From positions 1 to 48,704 of the forward strand of contig CAJMQE010000019.1 in the NCBI GenBank assembly GCA_905215405.1: a DNA stretch of 48,704 nucleotides, given 5' to 3'. Origin of the DNA: an uncultured bacterium (GTDB taxonomy: Bacteria > Bacillota > Clostridia > Lachnospirales > Lachnospiraceae). The position numbers and the translations under genes were made by a program. Each line of letters starts with the position of its first letter. The first letter of the stretch is position 1. The notes below the pieces were generated by a model that worked only from the letters and a program-made list of their open reading frames with translations, ran no database searches and was not told the DNA's origin. Positions 35,748-44,586 of this stretch are shown in pieces.

Positions 35748-36617
35748 AGCAACCCCAATTGGATATGGCCCTGTATGAACTCCTATCGTTGCACCGATCT
35801 GGTAGATATCTACGTTAGTGATACTGGAATATTCTTTTAATGATTCCAGCAGTTTATCCCTGAACGCAACGGCTTCATCATGGTCATATCCGAAACCTAC
35901 TACGATTTCATATTTATTTGGATCTAACTGATTCTTTTCAAAATGTTCTCTTGTCTGACTGATGACTTTTTCAATGGATTTCTTTCTGCTTCTGGCAACT
36001 CCATTGGAAAAGATCTCGCCCTCCTTAAGAAGGATCATCGGTTTGATTCCCAGCTTATTAGCCGCAACGCCCATTACTTTTCCGACTCTTCCACCATGGA
36101 TCAGATAGTCCATATTTCCAATTGTAAAGATGATTCGACCACTGGATTTTATTCTTTCAAGCGCAGCAACTGCTTCTTCAAAGCTGAGACCATTCTTCTT
36201 CATTCTTGCTGCTTCTCTGACATAAATTCCCTGTAATACAGTATTAATTGTAGCATCAATGACCTGAATTTTTGCATCTGGATAAGTCTCCAGTAAAATC
36301 TCTTTTGCATTTAATGCAGAATTATAGGAACCACTGAATTTTGTAGTAATACAAATGCAGATAATTGCCTCTCCATCTTTTAAATGTGGTTCAAATACAT
36401 CGATATAGTCCTGTACAGATGGCATTGAGGACTTAGGGAACACGCCCGGTTCATTGACCATCTTCTGATAAAATTCTCTGATTCCAATATCTTTGATTTC
36501 TCTTAAATATGTCTCATCATCAAAGGACACATAAAATGGAACGATCTCCACTCCATATTTTTCAAAAGCCCCTACTCCAAGGTCGCATGACCCGTCTGAT
36601 ATAATATGATAATTCAT
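35724..36617 (-). CDS. DegV family fatty-acid-binding protein
   Basis: A 297-aa protein of the DegV (FakB) type, which binds a fatty acid for phosphorylation by a FakA kinase. Signatures are ISDGSCDLG at the N terminus, FPKSSMPSVQDYIDVF, ICITTKFSGSYNSALNA and GRVGKVMGVAANKLGIKPMI. ATG 36617 has GGAG five bases upstream; the upstream in-frame start lacks one. FakA is not in this window. Confidence 0.93.
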   Translation of the reverse strand: MNYHIISDGSCDLGVGAFEKYGVEIVPFYVSFDDETYLREIKDIGIREFYQKMVNEPGVFPKSSMPSVQDYIDVFEPHLKDGEAIICICITTKFSGSYNSALNAKEILLETYPDAKIQVIDATINTVLQGIYVREAARMKKNGLSFEEAVAALERIKSSGRIIFTIGNMDYLIHGGRVGKVMGVAANKLGIKPMILLKEGEIFSNGVARSRKKSIEKVISQTREHFEKNQLDPNKYEIVVGFGYDHDEAVAFRDKLLESLKEYSSITNVDIYQIGATIGVHTGPYPIGVALLERYDA

Positions 36618-36863
36618 AGCTACTCCATTCCTTTTCCTGATCATCCTGCGTTTATCTTATGTTTCTAATTTATCTAATATATGCTTTCTTATACAATAAA
36701 GCAATATCTATACTCTGTTACGTAGTTTTGCTAACTATATGTAATATATTACTATACTTTATCTCAAAAGTACAATAAAATATTTATGAAATAATTACCA
36801 TTTTTTGTGTTGCAACGGCCAATAACACGTCTTTCCAATCTGTCCTTTTACACATAATTGTGC

Positions 36864-36869
36864 TATAAT
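36864..36869 (+). promoter_or_regulatory. extended -10 for the deacetylase gene
   Basis: TGCTATAAT is an extended -10 element 55 bases before the deacetylase ATG. No good -35 is seen. The rest of the gene-free interval 36618-36923 shows nothing that I recognise. Confidence 0.5.
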
Positions 36870-36923
36870 AGTTCTCAAAAGGTTAAAATTTATACAGTTT
36901 ATACAAATGGAGGGTTCCAAATC

Positions 36924-37802
36924 ATGTTAAAAATTTACAAGGCATTTCCCGGTGGGAAACACAAAGTACTTACCATGAGCTATGATGATGGTAAAAATTC
37001 AGATCGTAAACTCGTATCCATATTCAATAAATATGGAATCAAAGGAACATTTAACGTTAATTCCGGTCTTGTCAAAGATGATATCCGTATTAATCCTGAA
37101 GAATGGCCAGAACTCTATAAGGGACATGAGGTCGCTGCACACACACTGACCCATCCAACAATCGACCGCTGCCCTACGTCAGAGGTCATTGAAGAAGTTC
37201 TTGACGACAGAAAATTTATTGAAAAGATCATGCATTATCCAGTACGCGGACTTGCTTACCCGAATGGTTCTTATAGTCCTAGAGTAGAACGGATTCTTGA
37301 AGATCTTGGCATTAAATATGGTCGTATTATCGGAGATGAATATGCAGCTACATATAATACTTTACAGGCACAGGAAGTCTGCGGCCGAAGTGTAGTCGGT
37401 GATACAAATGGTTTCAATTTTCCATCTAACTTTCTGGAATGGAAAGCTACCTGCCATCACAATCACGGCCTGCTTGAATTTGGTAAAGCTTTCAAAGCTT
37501 TAAAGAAACAACAATACCTTTACATGATGTATGTATGGGGACACAGTTACGAATTTGACCGTGATAATAACTGGGATGTAATTGAACAGTTCTGTGAAAT
37601 GATGGGCGGACAGGATGATATCTGGTACGCAACAAATATTCAGATTGTCGATTATATGGAAGCGTATGATCGTCTTCAATTCGCTGCTGACCGTAGTTTC
37701 GTATATAATCCTTCTGCCATGTCCGTATGGATTATTATTAATGATGATAAAGTAGTTGAGATCAAAGGTGGAGAAACTGTTACTCTTAGCTATGACAAAT
37801 AA
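36924..37802 (+). CDS. polysaccharide deacetylase-like protein, no signal peptide
   Basis: A 292-aa NodB-homology protein. Motif 1 is MSYDDGKNSDR, with the catalytic and metal Asp pair. Motif 2 is EVAAHTLTHPTI, with both metal His. AYPNGSYSPRVE stands where motif 3 is expected. There is no signal peptide or anchor, so it is probably cytoplasmic, unlike wall-acting deacetylases. ATG 36924 has GGAGGG nine bases upstream. The substrate may be a soluble sugar or amide and is unknown. Confidence 0.85.
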   Translation: MLKIYKAFPGGKHKVLTMSYDDGKNSDRKLVSIFNKYGIKGTFNVNSGLVKDDIRINPEEWPELYKGHEVAAHTLTHPTIDRCPTSEVIEEVLDDRKFIEKIMHYPVRGLAYPNGSYSPRVERILEDLGIKYGRIIGDEYAATYNTLQAQEVCGRSVVGDTNGFNFPSNFLEWKATCHHNHGLLEFGKAFKALKKQQYLYMMYVWGHSYEFDRDNNWDVIEQFCEMMGGQDDIWYATNIQIVDYMEAYDRLQFAADRSFVYNPSAMSVWIIINDDKVVEIKGGETVTLSYDK

Positions 37803-37867
37803 ATTAGCTGTGACAAAGAAATCATCCATCATGAAATAGAAATTGCAAATACATATCTAAAATTGAG

Positions 37868-37957
37868 AGTACGTTGATTGAAATGATTCCCATACGACAG
37901 AGCATACACATTTATTACTCTGTCATATTCGATTCTATTCGGTCACGTACTTTTTTT
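37868..37957 (+). terminator. branched terminator past the deacetylase gene
   Basis: An outer stem AGTACGT (37868-37874) with ACGTACT (37945-37951) encloses an inner stem GACAGAG (37896-37902) with CTCTGTC (37918-37924), then T7. It is larger than a usual terminator. The rest of the gene-free interval 37803-38197 holds the receptor promoter. Confidence 0.6.
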
Positions 37958-38112
37958 ATTCCCTGTTTGTTTATCCGGCTCTCTTCTTAAAACTTCTGTC
38001 TTTATTATATATTTAGTAATATATTCTGTATATTTTCTCATTTATCCTATAAATAATTATTTTTTGCTTTAAATTACAATAGTATTAACGCACTAATACG
38101 TTTTGTAAATTG

Positions 38113-38153
38113 GTACTATAGTACTTGATTAAAGTTTACATATATCTTATAAT
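38113..38153 (+). promoter_or_regulatory. sigma-A promoter with adjoining palindrome, chemoreceptor
   Basis: TTGATT (38125-38130) and TATAAT (38148-38153) are 17 bases apart, about 45 bases before the TTG start. The perfect 12-bp palindrome GTACTATAGTAC (38113-38124) touches the -35 and may be an operator. No sigma-D-type motility promoter is seen. Confidence 0.65.
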
Positions 38154-38197
38154 AGCAACTGGTTATTTTTTACATTTTATTCTTAGGAGGAAATATT

Positions 38198-39938
38198 TTG
38201 AAGATAAAGGAAGTACAAAAGACAGAAACAGTTGCGATGTCAAAATCCATCCGAATGAAGGTTTCGTTTATCATCCTGGTTGCTATTCTGATACCAATTG
38301 TCGTAATTATGTCAGTTACCATGCCTACTATGAGAAGCAGTATCAAATCTGTATCCGAAAGTTATATGCAGGATCTGTGTGCTACGAAGCGAGATAGCAT
38401 TCAGTTAATGGTAGAAGAAATGGGCGAAAAAAATATAACGAACGCACTTTTAAAAGAACAGCTTGAAGGTGTTGGAATGAAAGGAACAGCTTGAAGGTGT
38501 TGGAATGAAAGGAAAAACTTCCAGTTATATGTACCTTGTTTCAAAAGATGGCACAATGTTATACCATCCTACTGAAACAAAAATTGGTAACCCCGTTGAA
38601 AACACAGTTGCAAAAGATCTTGTCGCACAGATTCAGAAGGGTAACAAACCTGCAGACGGTGTCATCCGATACACATACGAAGGAGTTGACAAATACGCTG
38701 CATACTGTATTACCGATAACGATTGGATCGTTTTATTAAACGTAAACACATCTGAAGTATTTGCGTCAGTAACATCCAGTGCAATTCTCATCTCAATTAT
38801 TTCACTGATCATTATATTAATTCTGGTTCCACTTGGTTACTGGATCTCCGGCCATGTTACGAATCCAATCGTTAAACTGAGTACTATATTATTCCATGCA
38901 TCAAAACTTGATTTCACACAAGATCCATCTCTTGATAAAATTTGCAAACGAAATGATGAAAGTGGTCTGATCGGACGTGCAGTAAAAGAACTCTCAGATC
39001 AGTTATCCGCTATTATTACAACTATTCAGAAAAACGGTACCGATCTTGCAAGCGCTTCTGAAAGAATGTATACCGCTGTTGAAAGGACACAGGTATCTAT
39101 GAATCAGGTCGATCACGCAGTCAGCGAAATCGCACAGGGTGCAACCCAACAGGCACAGGACACAACCGGAGCAAGTACCGATGTTGGCGAAATGGGCGAA
39201 TTAATTGAACATGTAAAAAAAGAAGTTGACGAGGTAACAAAAACTTCTGGTAAAATGTTACAATCAAGCGCTGATGCTATGACAATCATCCATGAATTAA
39301 AGAATATTAATGAAACTGCAACAAGTCAGGTTGAACTTGTTTCCAAACAGACAACTGAGACAAATCTTTCCGTTCAGAAGATTCAGACCGCTGCAAATAT
39401 CATTACCGAAATTGCGACCCAAACAAATCTTCTTTCCTTAAATGCCAGCATTGAGGCCGCACGTGCTGGAGAAGCCGGAAAAGGTTTTTCCGTTGTTGCT
39501 GACGAAATCAAACAGCTCTCCGAACAATCCAGACAATCTGCAACTGAGATCCATGAAATTGTAAATGTTCTGATGAACGATTCCGAACAAGTCGTATCAA
39601 CTATGGTTGAAGTTTCACAGAGCATGAATGAGCAAAGCGATAAAGTGCTTCGTACAAATTCCCAGTTCGAGGATGTTAAATCAGGTATCGATGCATCCGA
39701 AGTCAGCATTACCGATATTGATAAACGTACTGCTGCTATCGACAACCAGCGTGCGAAAATAATCAATGTAATCTCTGAACTGTCAGCGATTGCTGAGGAA
39801 AATGCCGCATCTTCAGAAGAAACATCTGCCGCAATTACAGAGGTAAATAACGCAGTTGAAAGTATCACAACAGAAGCAATGGAATTAGAAAAACTTGCTG
39901 AGCAGATGAACGAAAAACTTAGACTTTTCAAATTCTAG
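38198..39938 (+). pseudogene. methyl-accepting chemotaxis protein interrupted by 28-bp duplication
   Basis: A chemoreceptor split into two frames. The first (38198-38494, TTG start with AGGAGG) encodes a membrane helix and the start of the sensor, then stops. The second (38505-39938) continues with a Cache-like sensor (YLVSKDGTMLYHPTETKIG), a second helix, a HAMP-like linker and the signalling domain, with the hairpin tip ITEIATQTNLLSLNASIEAARAGEAGKGFSVVA. A tandem 28-bp duplication causes the shift. Removing one copy gives a continuous 570-aa frame. It could be reversible (phase variable), a recent mutation or an assembly error. Reinitiation at 38505 is possible but would yield a truncated sensor without the first helix. 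Confidence 0.85.
38456..38514 (+). repeat. exact 28-bp tandem duplication inside the chemoreceptor
   Basis: 38456-38483 and 38484-38511 are identical, with three further bases matching the period. Because 28 is not a multiple of 3, the second copy shifts the frame to a TGA at 38492. One copy would restore the reading frame. Confidence 0.95.
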
Positions 39939-39950
39939 CATTTCTATCAT

Positions 39951-40135
39951 ACAAATAGAATTCTGGCAATTTTGATCCTTAACATTTGATCTACTCTGGC
40001 AGAATCCCAGCGAGTAAAATAAATTCGATCACGCTTAAATCGTAACACCTGGTTCTGTCAAGCCAAGTTGTTTTTGTCAGGTAAAACGCTAGCCAGGTAC
40101 TATTAAACCAACTTCGTTTATCCGATTCTATTTGT
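39951..40135 (+). other. candidate structured RNA or 3' UTR past the chemoreceptor
   Basis: A gene-free stretch after the chemoreceptor stop. ACAAATAGAAT (39951) pairs with ATTCTATTTGT (40125). Inside, ACCTGG (40047) can pair with CCAGGT (40093), and AAGTTG (40065) with CAACTT (40109). These two pairs cross, as in a pseudoknot. A strong terminator follows at 40151. I match it to no known RNA family; chance pairing is possible. Confidence 0.3.
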
Positions 40136-40150
40136 ACAACTGATCAACTT

Positions 40151-40189
40151 AAAAGAACTGTACCGAAAATTCGGTACAGTTCTTTTTTT
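40151..40189. terminator. bidirectional terminator
   Basis: A perfect 16-bp stem (40151-40166 with 40171-40186), tetraloop AAAT, then a T run. It lies between the chemoreceptor and the convergent NUDIX gene. Confidence 0.92.
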
Positions 40190-40211
40190 GTATGTATGAC
40201 ATTGTGTGTTT

Positions 40212-40252
40212 AAAATGTAATCTATCTTATATGCTTGAAAGCATTACATTTT
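40212..40252 (-). other. hairpin past the NUDIX gene
   Basis: A 10-bp stem (40212-40221 with 40243-40252) with an inner ATGCTT/AAGCAT stem, right after the NUDIX stop. It lacks a T tail, so termination probably uses the hairpin at 40151-40189. Confidence 0.4.
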
Positions 40253-40257
40253 CCTGC

Positions 40258-40785
40258 TTATAGTTCTGCACTTGTACTACTTTCCACAAATTGAAAAATC
40301 TTATCTTTCATCTGTGAAAATCTTCTTACAACTGGTGGTGCCACAATTCCTCGATCGATCATCGATGAGAATTCTGCAAATGTAATAATTCTGGCATCTA
40401 CCGTTTCCCCTTCTTGTAATACAATATCTTTCAGTGCAATATCTTTTATAATAATATAGGTATCAATGATTGCCGTTCTTCCCATAACGGAACCAAGATA
40501 CGACAATTCGTCTTCTTTTACTTTTATCCCAGTTTCTTCAAAAAGTTCCCTGACTGCGGCTTCTCTGCTCTCCTCGCCTGTAATAGCAGATCCACCTGTA
40601 TATTCCCAAAAATCTGGATTTTTTTCTTTATTATGATCTCTAAGTGTAATCAGGAGTTGTCCCTGACTTGTTACTGTTAAAATTTCAACTACTATATGAT
40701 ACTCACCAGGTATCATAGGATCTTTTCTGTTGTGTGTTCTTCTTAGCGGATTTCTGTCTTTATCAATTAAGTCCCAAAGTTCCAT
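40258..40785 (-). CDS. NUDIX hydrolase
   Basis: A 175-aa NUDIX protein. The box is visible as GGSAITGEESREAAVRELFEETGI, with the REXXEE-type metal site. The N-terminal WDLIDKDRNPL and RTHNRKDPMIPGEYHIVV resemble isopentenyl-diphosphate-isomerase-like NUDIX proteins. The substrate is unknown. ATG 40785 has GGAGG six bases upstream. It overlaps the upstream phosphatase gene by 23 bases, so the two are translationally coupled. Confidence 0.9.
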   Translation of the reverse strand: MELWDLIDKDRNPLRRTHNRKDPMIPGEYHIVVEILTVTSQGQLLITLRDHNKEKNPDFWEYTGGSAITGEESREAAVRELFEETGIKVKEDELSYLGSVMGRTAIIDTYIIIKDIALKDIVLQEGETVDARIITFAEFSSMIDRGIVAPPVVRRFSQMKDKIFQFVESSTSAEL

Positions 40786-41362
40786 TTTCATCCTCCATTG
40801 TACCATCTGTCGGGTATTCGTATCTTTTTATTTCACAATTGTCCAGTCTGAACTTTGTAAATTCCTCATTGGTACAATCGTTAAAATAGGTATTTATAAT
40901 TCTGCTTACACAGCCATGGCATACGATCAGCACATTTTTTCCTGAATATTTTTCAATAATCGAATCCAGTGCACTATAAATTCTATGTGCCATTTGTAGC
41001 ATGGATTCCCCACCATCATAGCGGTAGACGAATTCCATTTTTGCCTTCTGATATTCTGGATTACTCCGGGCAGCCCCTTCGAACTTTCCATAATTCTGCT
41101 CTATGAGACGATCATCTGTTATACATTGCAAATGGTTCACTTCTGCGACGATCTGTGCCGTCTGCTGTGCTCTAAGCATTGGTGAAACAACGATTAGATC
41201 CACATTGAGCTTAGCGACCTTTCCTGCGAGCTCTTCTGCCTGCAGAATTCCCTGATCTGTAAGACCAAGATTCGTTCTTCCACACACAAGATCCTTAGCA
41301 TTCCAATCTGTCTGCCCATGCCTTGCAACATAGATGCTTCCTTTGCCGTTCTTATTATCCAT
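40763..41362 (-). CDS. histidine phosphatase family protein
   Basis: A 199-aa member of the phosphoglycerate mutase/histidine phosphatase family. The catalytic RHG motif is in YVARHGQTDWNAKD, and the second His is in VLIVCHGCVSRII. The middle EQNYGKFEGAAR matches the family. The usual substrates are sugar phosphates or alpha-ribazole phosphate, undetermined here. AAGGGTAAGG precedes the ATG. The first gene of a two-gene operon with the NUDIX gene. Confidence 0.9.
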   Translation of the reverse strand: MDNKNGKGSIYVARHGQTDWNAKDLVCGRTNLGLTDQGILQAEELAGKVAKLNVDLIVVSPMLRAQQTAQIVAEVNHLQCITDDRLIEQNYGKFEGAARSNPEYQKAKMEFVYRYDGGESMLQMAHRIYSALDSIIEKYSGKNVLIVCHGCVSRIINTYFNDCTNEEFTKFRLDNCEIKRYEYPTDGTMEDENGTLGLN

Positions 41363-41532
41363 TTTGTAAGCAACCTTACCCTTTCGTATTCATTTCTGTA
41401 ATCCCGTACGTTTCTATCCAGTCCAGAATTATTCTATACTATTATATTAAAACAAATACATCCTATGGTCAAATTGATTTTGAAACTTTCTACTTTGTAA
41501 TTTTATGCTTTAAGTGACTTCCAGCAAATGTT

Positions 41533-42423
41533 CTATTCGTTCATCTGCTCTGCAAATTCCTCAAAAAATGCTGGTGCTAATGTAATCTTGCCAACGCTGC
41601 TGACACGTCCTGTCATCAATACTTCCATATCATGCAGAATCTCTATTTCTAAGTCACCACCTGGCATATGAACAGTGACAACCGGATCAATCAGGCCCTG
41701 TCTGTAAAGAGCTCCAGCCGCTGCACAACTGCTACTGCCTGATGATAGTGTATATCCAGCTCCCCGTTCGTACACTTCGATCGATACATTTCTTCTATCT
41801 TTTACCCATGCGATCTGCGTATTGACTTTATCTTTGAAATAAGAAGTATTTTCAGAGTATTTTCCAAGTTCACATGCTTTTTCTTTCGTTACCTGGTTCA
41901 TTTGAATAACACAGTGTGGATTACCGATTGAAACACATGTCGTGGAATATTCACCATCCCCAAATTTTAATGGCTTATTAATCCATTCATCTGCCTCTGA
42001 TACAGGAAGTTCTTCTGTATTCATGCCAACATCTCCGGCGCGAAATGATAATTTTCCCATGGAAACCTTAATCAGTGTCGCTGTTTTATTGATATATTCG
42101 ATTTCTACATCTCCACCAATTGTTGATACCCTGAATTTTGGGTCAATCTGATACCCTGCATCTTTTAAATATTTTGCAAATATTCGAAGCCCGTTGCCGC
42201 TCTTTTCAGCTTCACTTCCATCTGGATTAAAGATTCTTACTTTTGTTTTTCCATCATCAAATACTGGGCCAACCAAAATACCATCAGAACCAATTCCAAA
42301 ATTTCTGTCACAGATCTGTCTAATCTGCTCTTCTGTTAGACTTCCTTCGTTTTTGTTCGGATCAAAAATCAGATAGTCATTTCCGATCCCGTTATATTTT
42401 TCAAATACGTAATTTTCATTCAT
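41533..42423 (-). CDS. DapF-family epimerase-like protein with both catalytic Cys replaced by Ser
   Basis: A 296-aa protein that aligns over its whole length with diaminopimelate epimerase. It has YNGIGNDYLIFDP at the start, RIFNPDGSEAEKSGNGLR, SIGNPHCV with the conserved His, and VYERGAGYTLSSGSSSCA. In true DapF the two acid-base residues are Cys, within CGNG and ACGSG or ACGTG. Here they are Ser75 (codon 42199-42201) and Ser228 (codon 41740-41742). The ATG has only a weak ribosome site. The fold is clear, but the reaction may differ from DAP epimerisation, so I withhold the symbol dapF. It is monocistronic by spacing. Confidence 0.85.
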   Translation of the reverse strand: MNENYVFEKYNGIGNDYLIFDPNKNEGSLTEEQIRQICDRNFGIGSDGILVGPVFDDGKTKVRIFNPDGSEAEKSGNGLRIFAKYLKDAGYQIDPKFRVSTIGGDVEIEYINKTATLIKVSMGKLSFRAGDVGMNTEELPVSEADEWINKPLKFGDGEYSTTCVSIGNPHCVIQMNQVTKEKACELGKYSENTSYFKDKVNTQIAWVKDRRNVSIEVYERGAGYTLSSGSSSCAAAGALYRQGLIDPVVTVHMPGGDLEIEILHDMEVLMTGRVSSVGKITLAPAFFEEFAEQMNE

Positions 42424-42545
42424 ACTGTTTTTCTATGCATATTGTTATGCTATGCATACACTCCTTCGCTAATTACTCGAATCAACTCTGTTATTCATTA
42501 TAGTAGACATCTTTTTCCATGTATACACCAAATGTGCTTTATACA

Positions 42546-42574
42546 TTGCATATTGTGCTATTTTCATTTATACT
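42546..42574 (+). promoter_or_regulatory. sigma-A promoter of the AraC-type gene
   Basis: TTGCAT (42546-42551) and TATACT (42569-42574) are 17 bases apart, 25 bases before the start codon. Confidence 0.7.
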
Positions 42575-42598
42575 GTACAAAGAAAGGATTTAAAAACA

Positions 42599-43438
42599 AT
42601 GATACATTATAAAAAAATGGGATACCTGAATGAAGATTTTCGAATCTTTCATCTGACAGATACCCAGCAAAGAGAATTTGAATTTCATTATCACGATTTT
42701 AATAAAATCCTGATTTTTATAAAAGGAAATGTTACCTATAGTATCGAAGGACGTAATTACCAGCTTAGTCCCTATGACATCGTACTGGTCAACGCCGGAG
42801 AAATCCATAAACCAGATATTATGGATAACGGAGAATATGAAAGAATCATCATTTATGTTTCCAAGCAATACCTGACCAGGTATCAGACTGACACCTATAA
42901 TCTAAGTGCATGTTTTGATAAAGCAAGGATCGAAAAATCCAATGTCATTCGTTCCGATCACGCAAATCGAAATATGTTGATCTCCGTCTGCAAGAAAATG
43001 GAACATACCTTTTATGATACCGATTTTGCACATGAACTATATCAGGATCTTACTTTTCTTGAATTTATGATTTGTCTGAACCGAGCAGTTATTCATGACA
43101 ATGCCGATTATCTGGATACTTCTGTACACAATGAAAAGATCCAGCAAGTCATCAGCTATATTATCCAGTGTATAAAAGATGGTGTTCCATTAACGATCGA
43201 TCTGATTGCAGAGCGTTTTTATCTGAGCCGTTACTATCTCATGCATTTATTCAAAGAATCAACCGGTGTCAGCATTAACAGTTATATTAATACGAAACGT
43301 CTAATTCTGGCGCGTGAGTATATTTTATCCGGGGAAAATATTACAGAGACCTGCTATCGCTGCGGCTTTCACAATTATTCTACTTTTTCCAGAGCATTTA
43401 AAAAAATGTATGGTATCGCCCCTCGAGAACTACTCTGA
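42599..43438 (+). CDS. AraC family transcriptional regulator
   Basis: A 279-aa regulator. The N-terminal cupin sensor has FEFHYHDFNKILIFIKGNV and LVNAGEIHKPDI. The C-terminal double helix-turn-helix has DLIAERFYLSRYYLMHLFKESTGVS and the family motif CYRCGFHNYSTFSRAFKKMYG. AAAGGA lies ten bases before the ATG. It is convergent with kduD-kduI, which it may control in response to a uronate intermediate; that link is inferred from position. Confidence 0.92.
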   Translation: MIHYKKMGYLNEDFRIFHLTDTQQREFEFHYHDFNKILIFIKGNVTYSIEGRNYQLSPYDIVLVNAGEIHKPDIMDNGEYERIIIYVSKQYLTRYQTDTYNLSACFDKARIEKSNVIRSDHANRNMLISVCKKMEHTFYDTDFAHELYQDLTFLEFMICLNRAVIHDNADYLDTSVHNEKIQQVISYIIQCIKDGVPLTIDLIAERFYLSRYYLMHLFKESTGVSINSYINTKRLILAREYILSGENITETCYRCGFHNYSTFSRAFKKMYGIAPRELL

Positions 43439-43587
43439 TTCATGCGTACCTACCATCTTGTATGGAATCGTTCCTTTTCGGTTATTGTTATCTATCGAAT
43501 GTATTCAGCTGATGCCTATTGCGCGACACTTACATCTTTTTAATAATTTGATACATACAGGTCTTATACTTACAACTAATAGAAATA

Positions 43588-43634
43588 AAAAAACGGAATG
43601 AATACGTCCAATAGGACGACTCATTCCGTTTTTT
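43588..43634. terminator. bidirectional terminator between araC-type gene and kduD
   Basis: A perfect 14-bp stem (43588-43601 with 43621-43634), enclosing a second small hairpin (CGTCC/GGACG), with A and T runs at the ends. Confidence 0.9.
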
Positions 43635-43666
43635 ATGTAGTATTTACATACGTAATCTACTATTTA

Positions 43667-44464
43667 TTATTTAGGCTGTTTTCCGATGTATGCAAGAATA
43701 CCACCATCAACGTAAAGGATATGACCATTTACAGCGTTTGATGCTTCTGATGCAAGGAAAATAGCTGGGCCAGCTAATTCTTCTGGTTTTAACCATCTAG
43801 CAGCTGGAGTCTTAGCGATGATGAAAGAATCGAATGGATGTCTTGATCCATCAGCCTGTCTTTCTCTAAGTGGAGCTGTCTGTGGTGTTTCAATATAACC
43901 AGGTCCAATACCATTACACTGAATGTTGAATTCACCATATTCTGAACAGATGTTTCTTGTTAACATCTTAAGACCACCCTTAGCAGCTGCATAAGCAGAT
44001 ACTGTTTCACGGCCTAATTCAGACATCATTGAGCAGATGTTGATGATCTTACCATGACCTTTTTTGATCATAGCTGGGATAACTGCTTTAGAAACGATGA
44101 ATGGTGCATTAAGATCTACGTCGATAACCTGTCTGAATTCAGCAGCTGTCATTTCGCACATAGGGATTCTCTTAATGATACCAGCGTTATTAACGAGGAT
44201 ATCGATAACTCCTACTTCTTTTTCGATCTTTGCAACGAGTTCGTTAACTGCATCTTCGTTTGTAACATCACAAACATAACCATGAGCTTCAATTCCGAGT
44301 TCTTTGTATGCAGCAATTCCCTTGTCTACTAATTCCTGTTTGATATCGTTGAATACGATTGTTGCGCCTGCTTTAGCGAAGTTTGAAGCAATAGCGAAAC
44401 CAATGCCGTATGATGCACCAGTTACTAATGCAACTTTTCCTTTAAGTGAAAAATCAATTGACAT
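43667..44464 (-). CDS. kduD: KduD-type short-chain dehydrogenase
   Basis: A 265-aa NAD(P)-dependent reductase, probably 2-dehydro-3-deoxy-D-gluconate 5-dehydrogenase (DKII to KDG). The cofactor loop is VTGASYGIGFAIA, the NNAG motif is VNNAGIIKR, and the catalytic Ser and YxxxK are in ICSMMSELGRETVSAYAAAKGG. AAAGGAG lies before the ATG. The KduD assignment, rather than gluconate 5-dehydrogenase, rests on the kduI gene just upstream. Confidence 0.88.
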   Translation of the reverse strand: MSIDFSLKGKVALVTGASYGIGFAIASNFAKAGATIVFNDIKQELVDKGIAAYKELGIEAHGYVCDVTNEDAVNELVAKIEKEVGVIDILVNNAGIIKRIPMCEMTAAEFRQVIDVDLNAPFIVSKAVIPAMIKKGHGKIINICSMMSELGRETVSAYAAAKGGLKMLTRNICSEYGEFNIQCNGIGPGYIETPQTAPLRERQADGSRHPFDSFIIAKTPAARWLKPEELAGPAIFLASEASNAVNGHILYVDGGILAYIGKQPK

Positions 44465-44533
44465 TTTCCTAATCTCCTTTTGTTGTTATATATTAATGAA
44501 TTCCGTTGCCGGAAGACATTTCCTGGGTCAGTC

Positions 44534-44551
44534 GACTGTACGAATACAGTC
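44534..44551 (-). other. kduI-kduD intercistronic hairpin
   Basis: A 7-bp stem GACTGTA (44534-44540) with TACAGTC (44545-44551) in the 122-base gap between kduI and kduD. It has no T tail, so it may stabilise or tune the mRNA rather than terminate it. Confidence 0.35.
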
Positions 44552-44586
44552 TATATGTACCTTTTCAATAGCCTGTATAATTCAGA

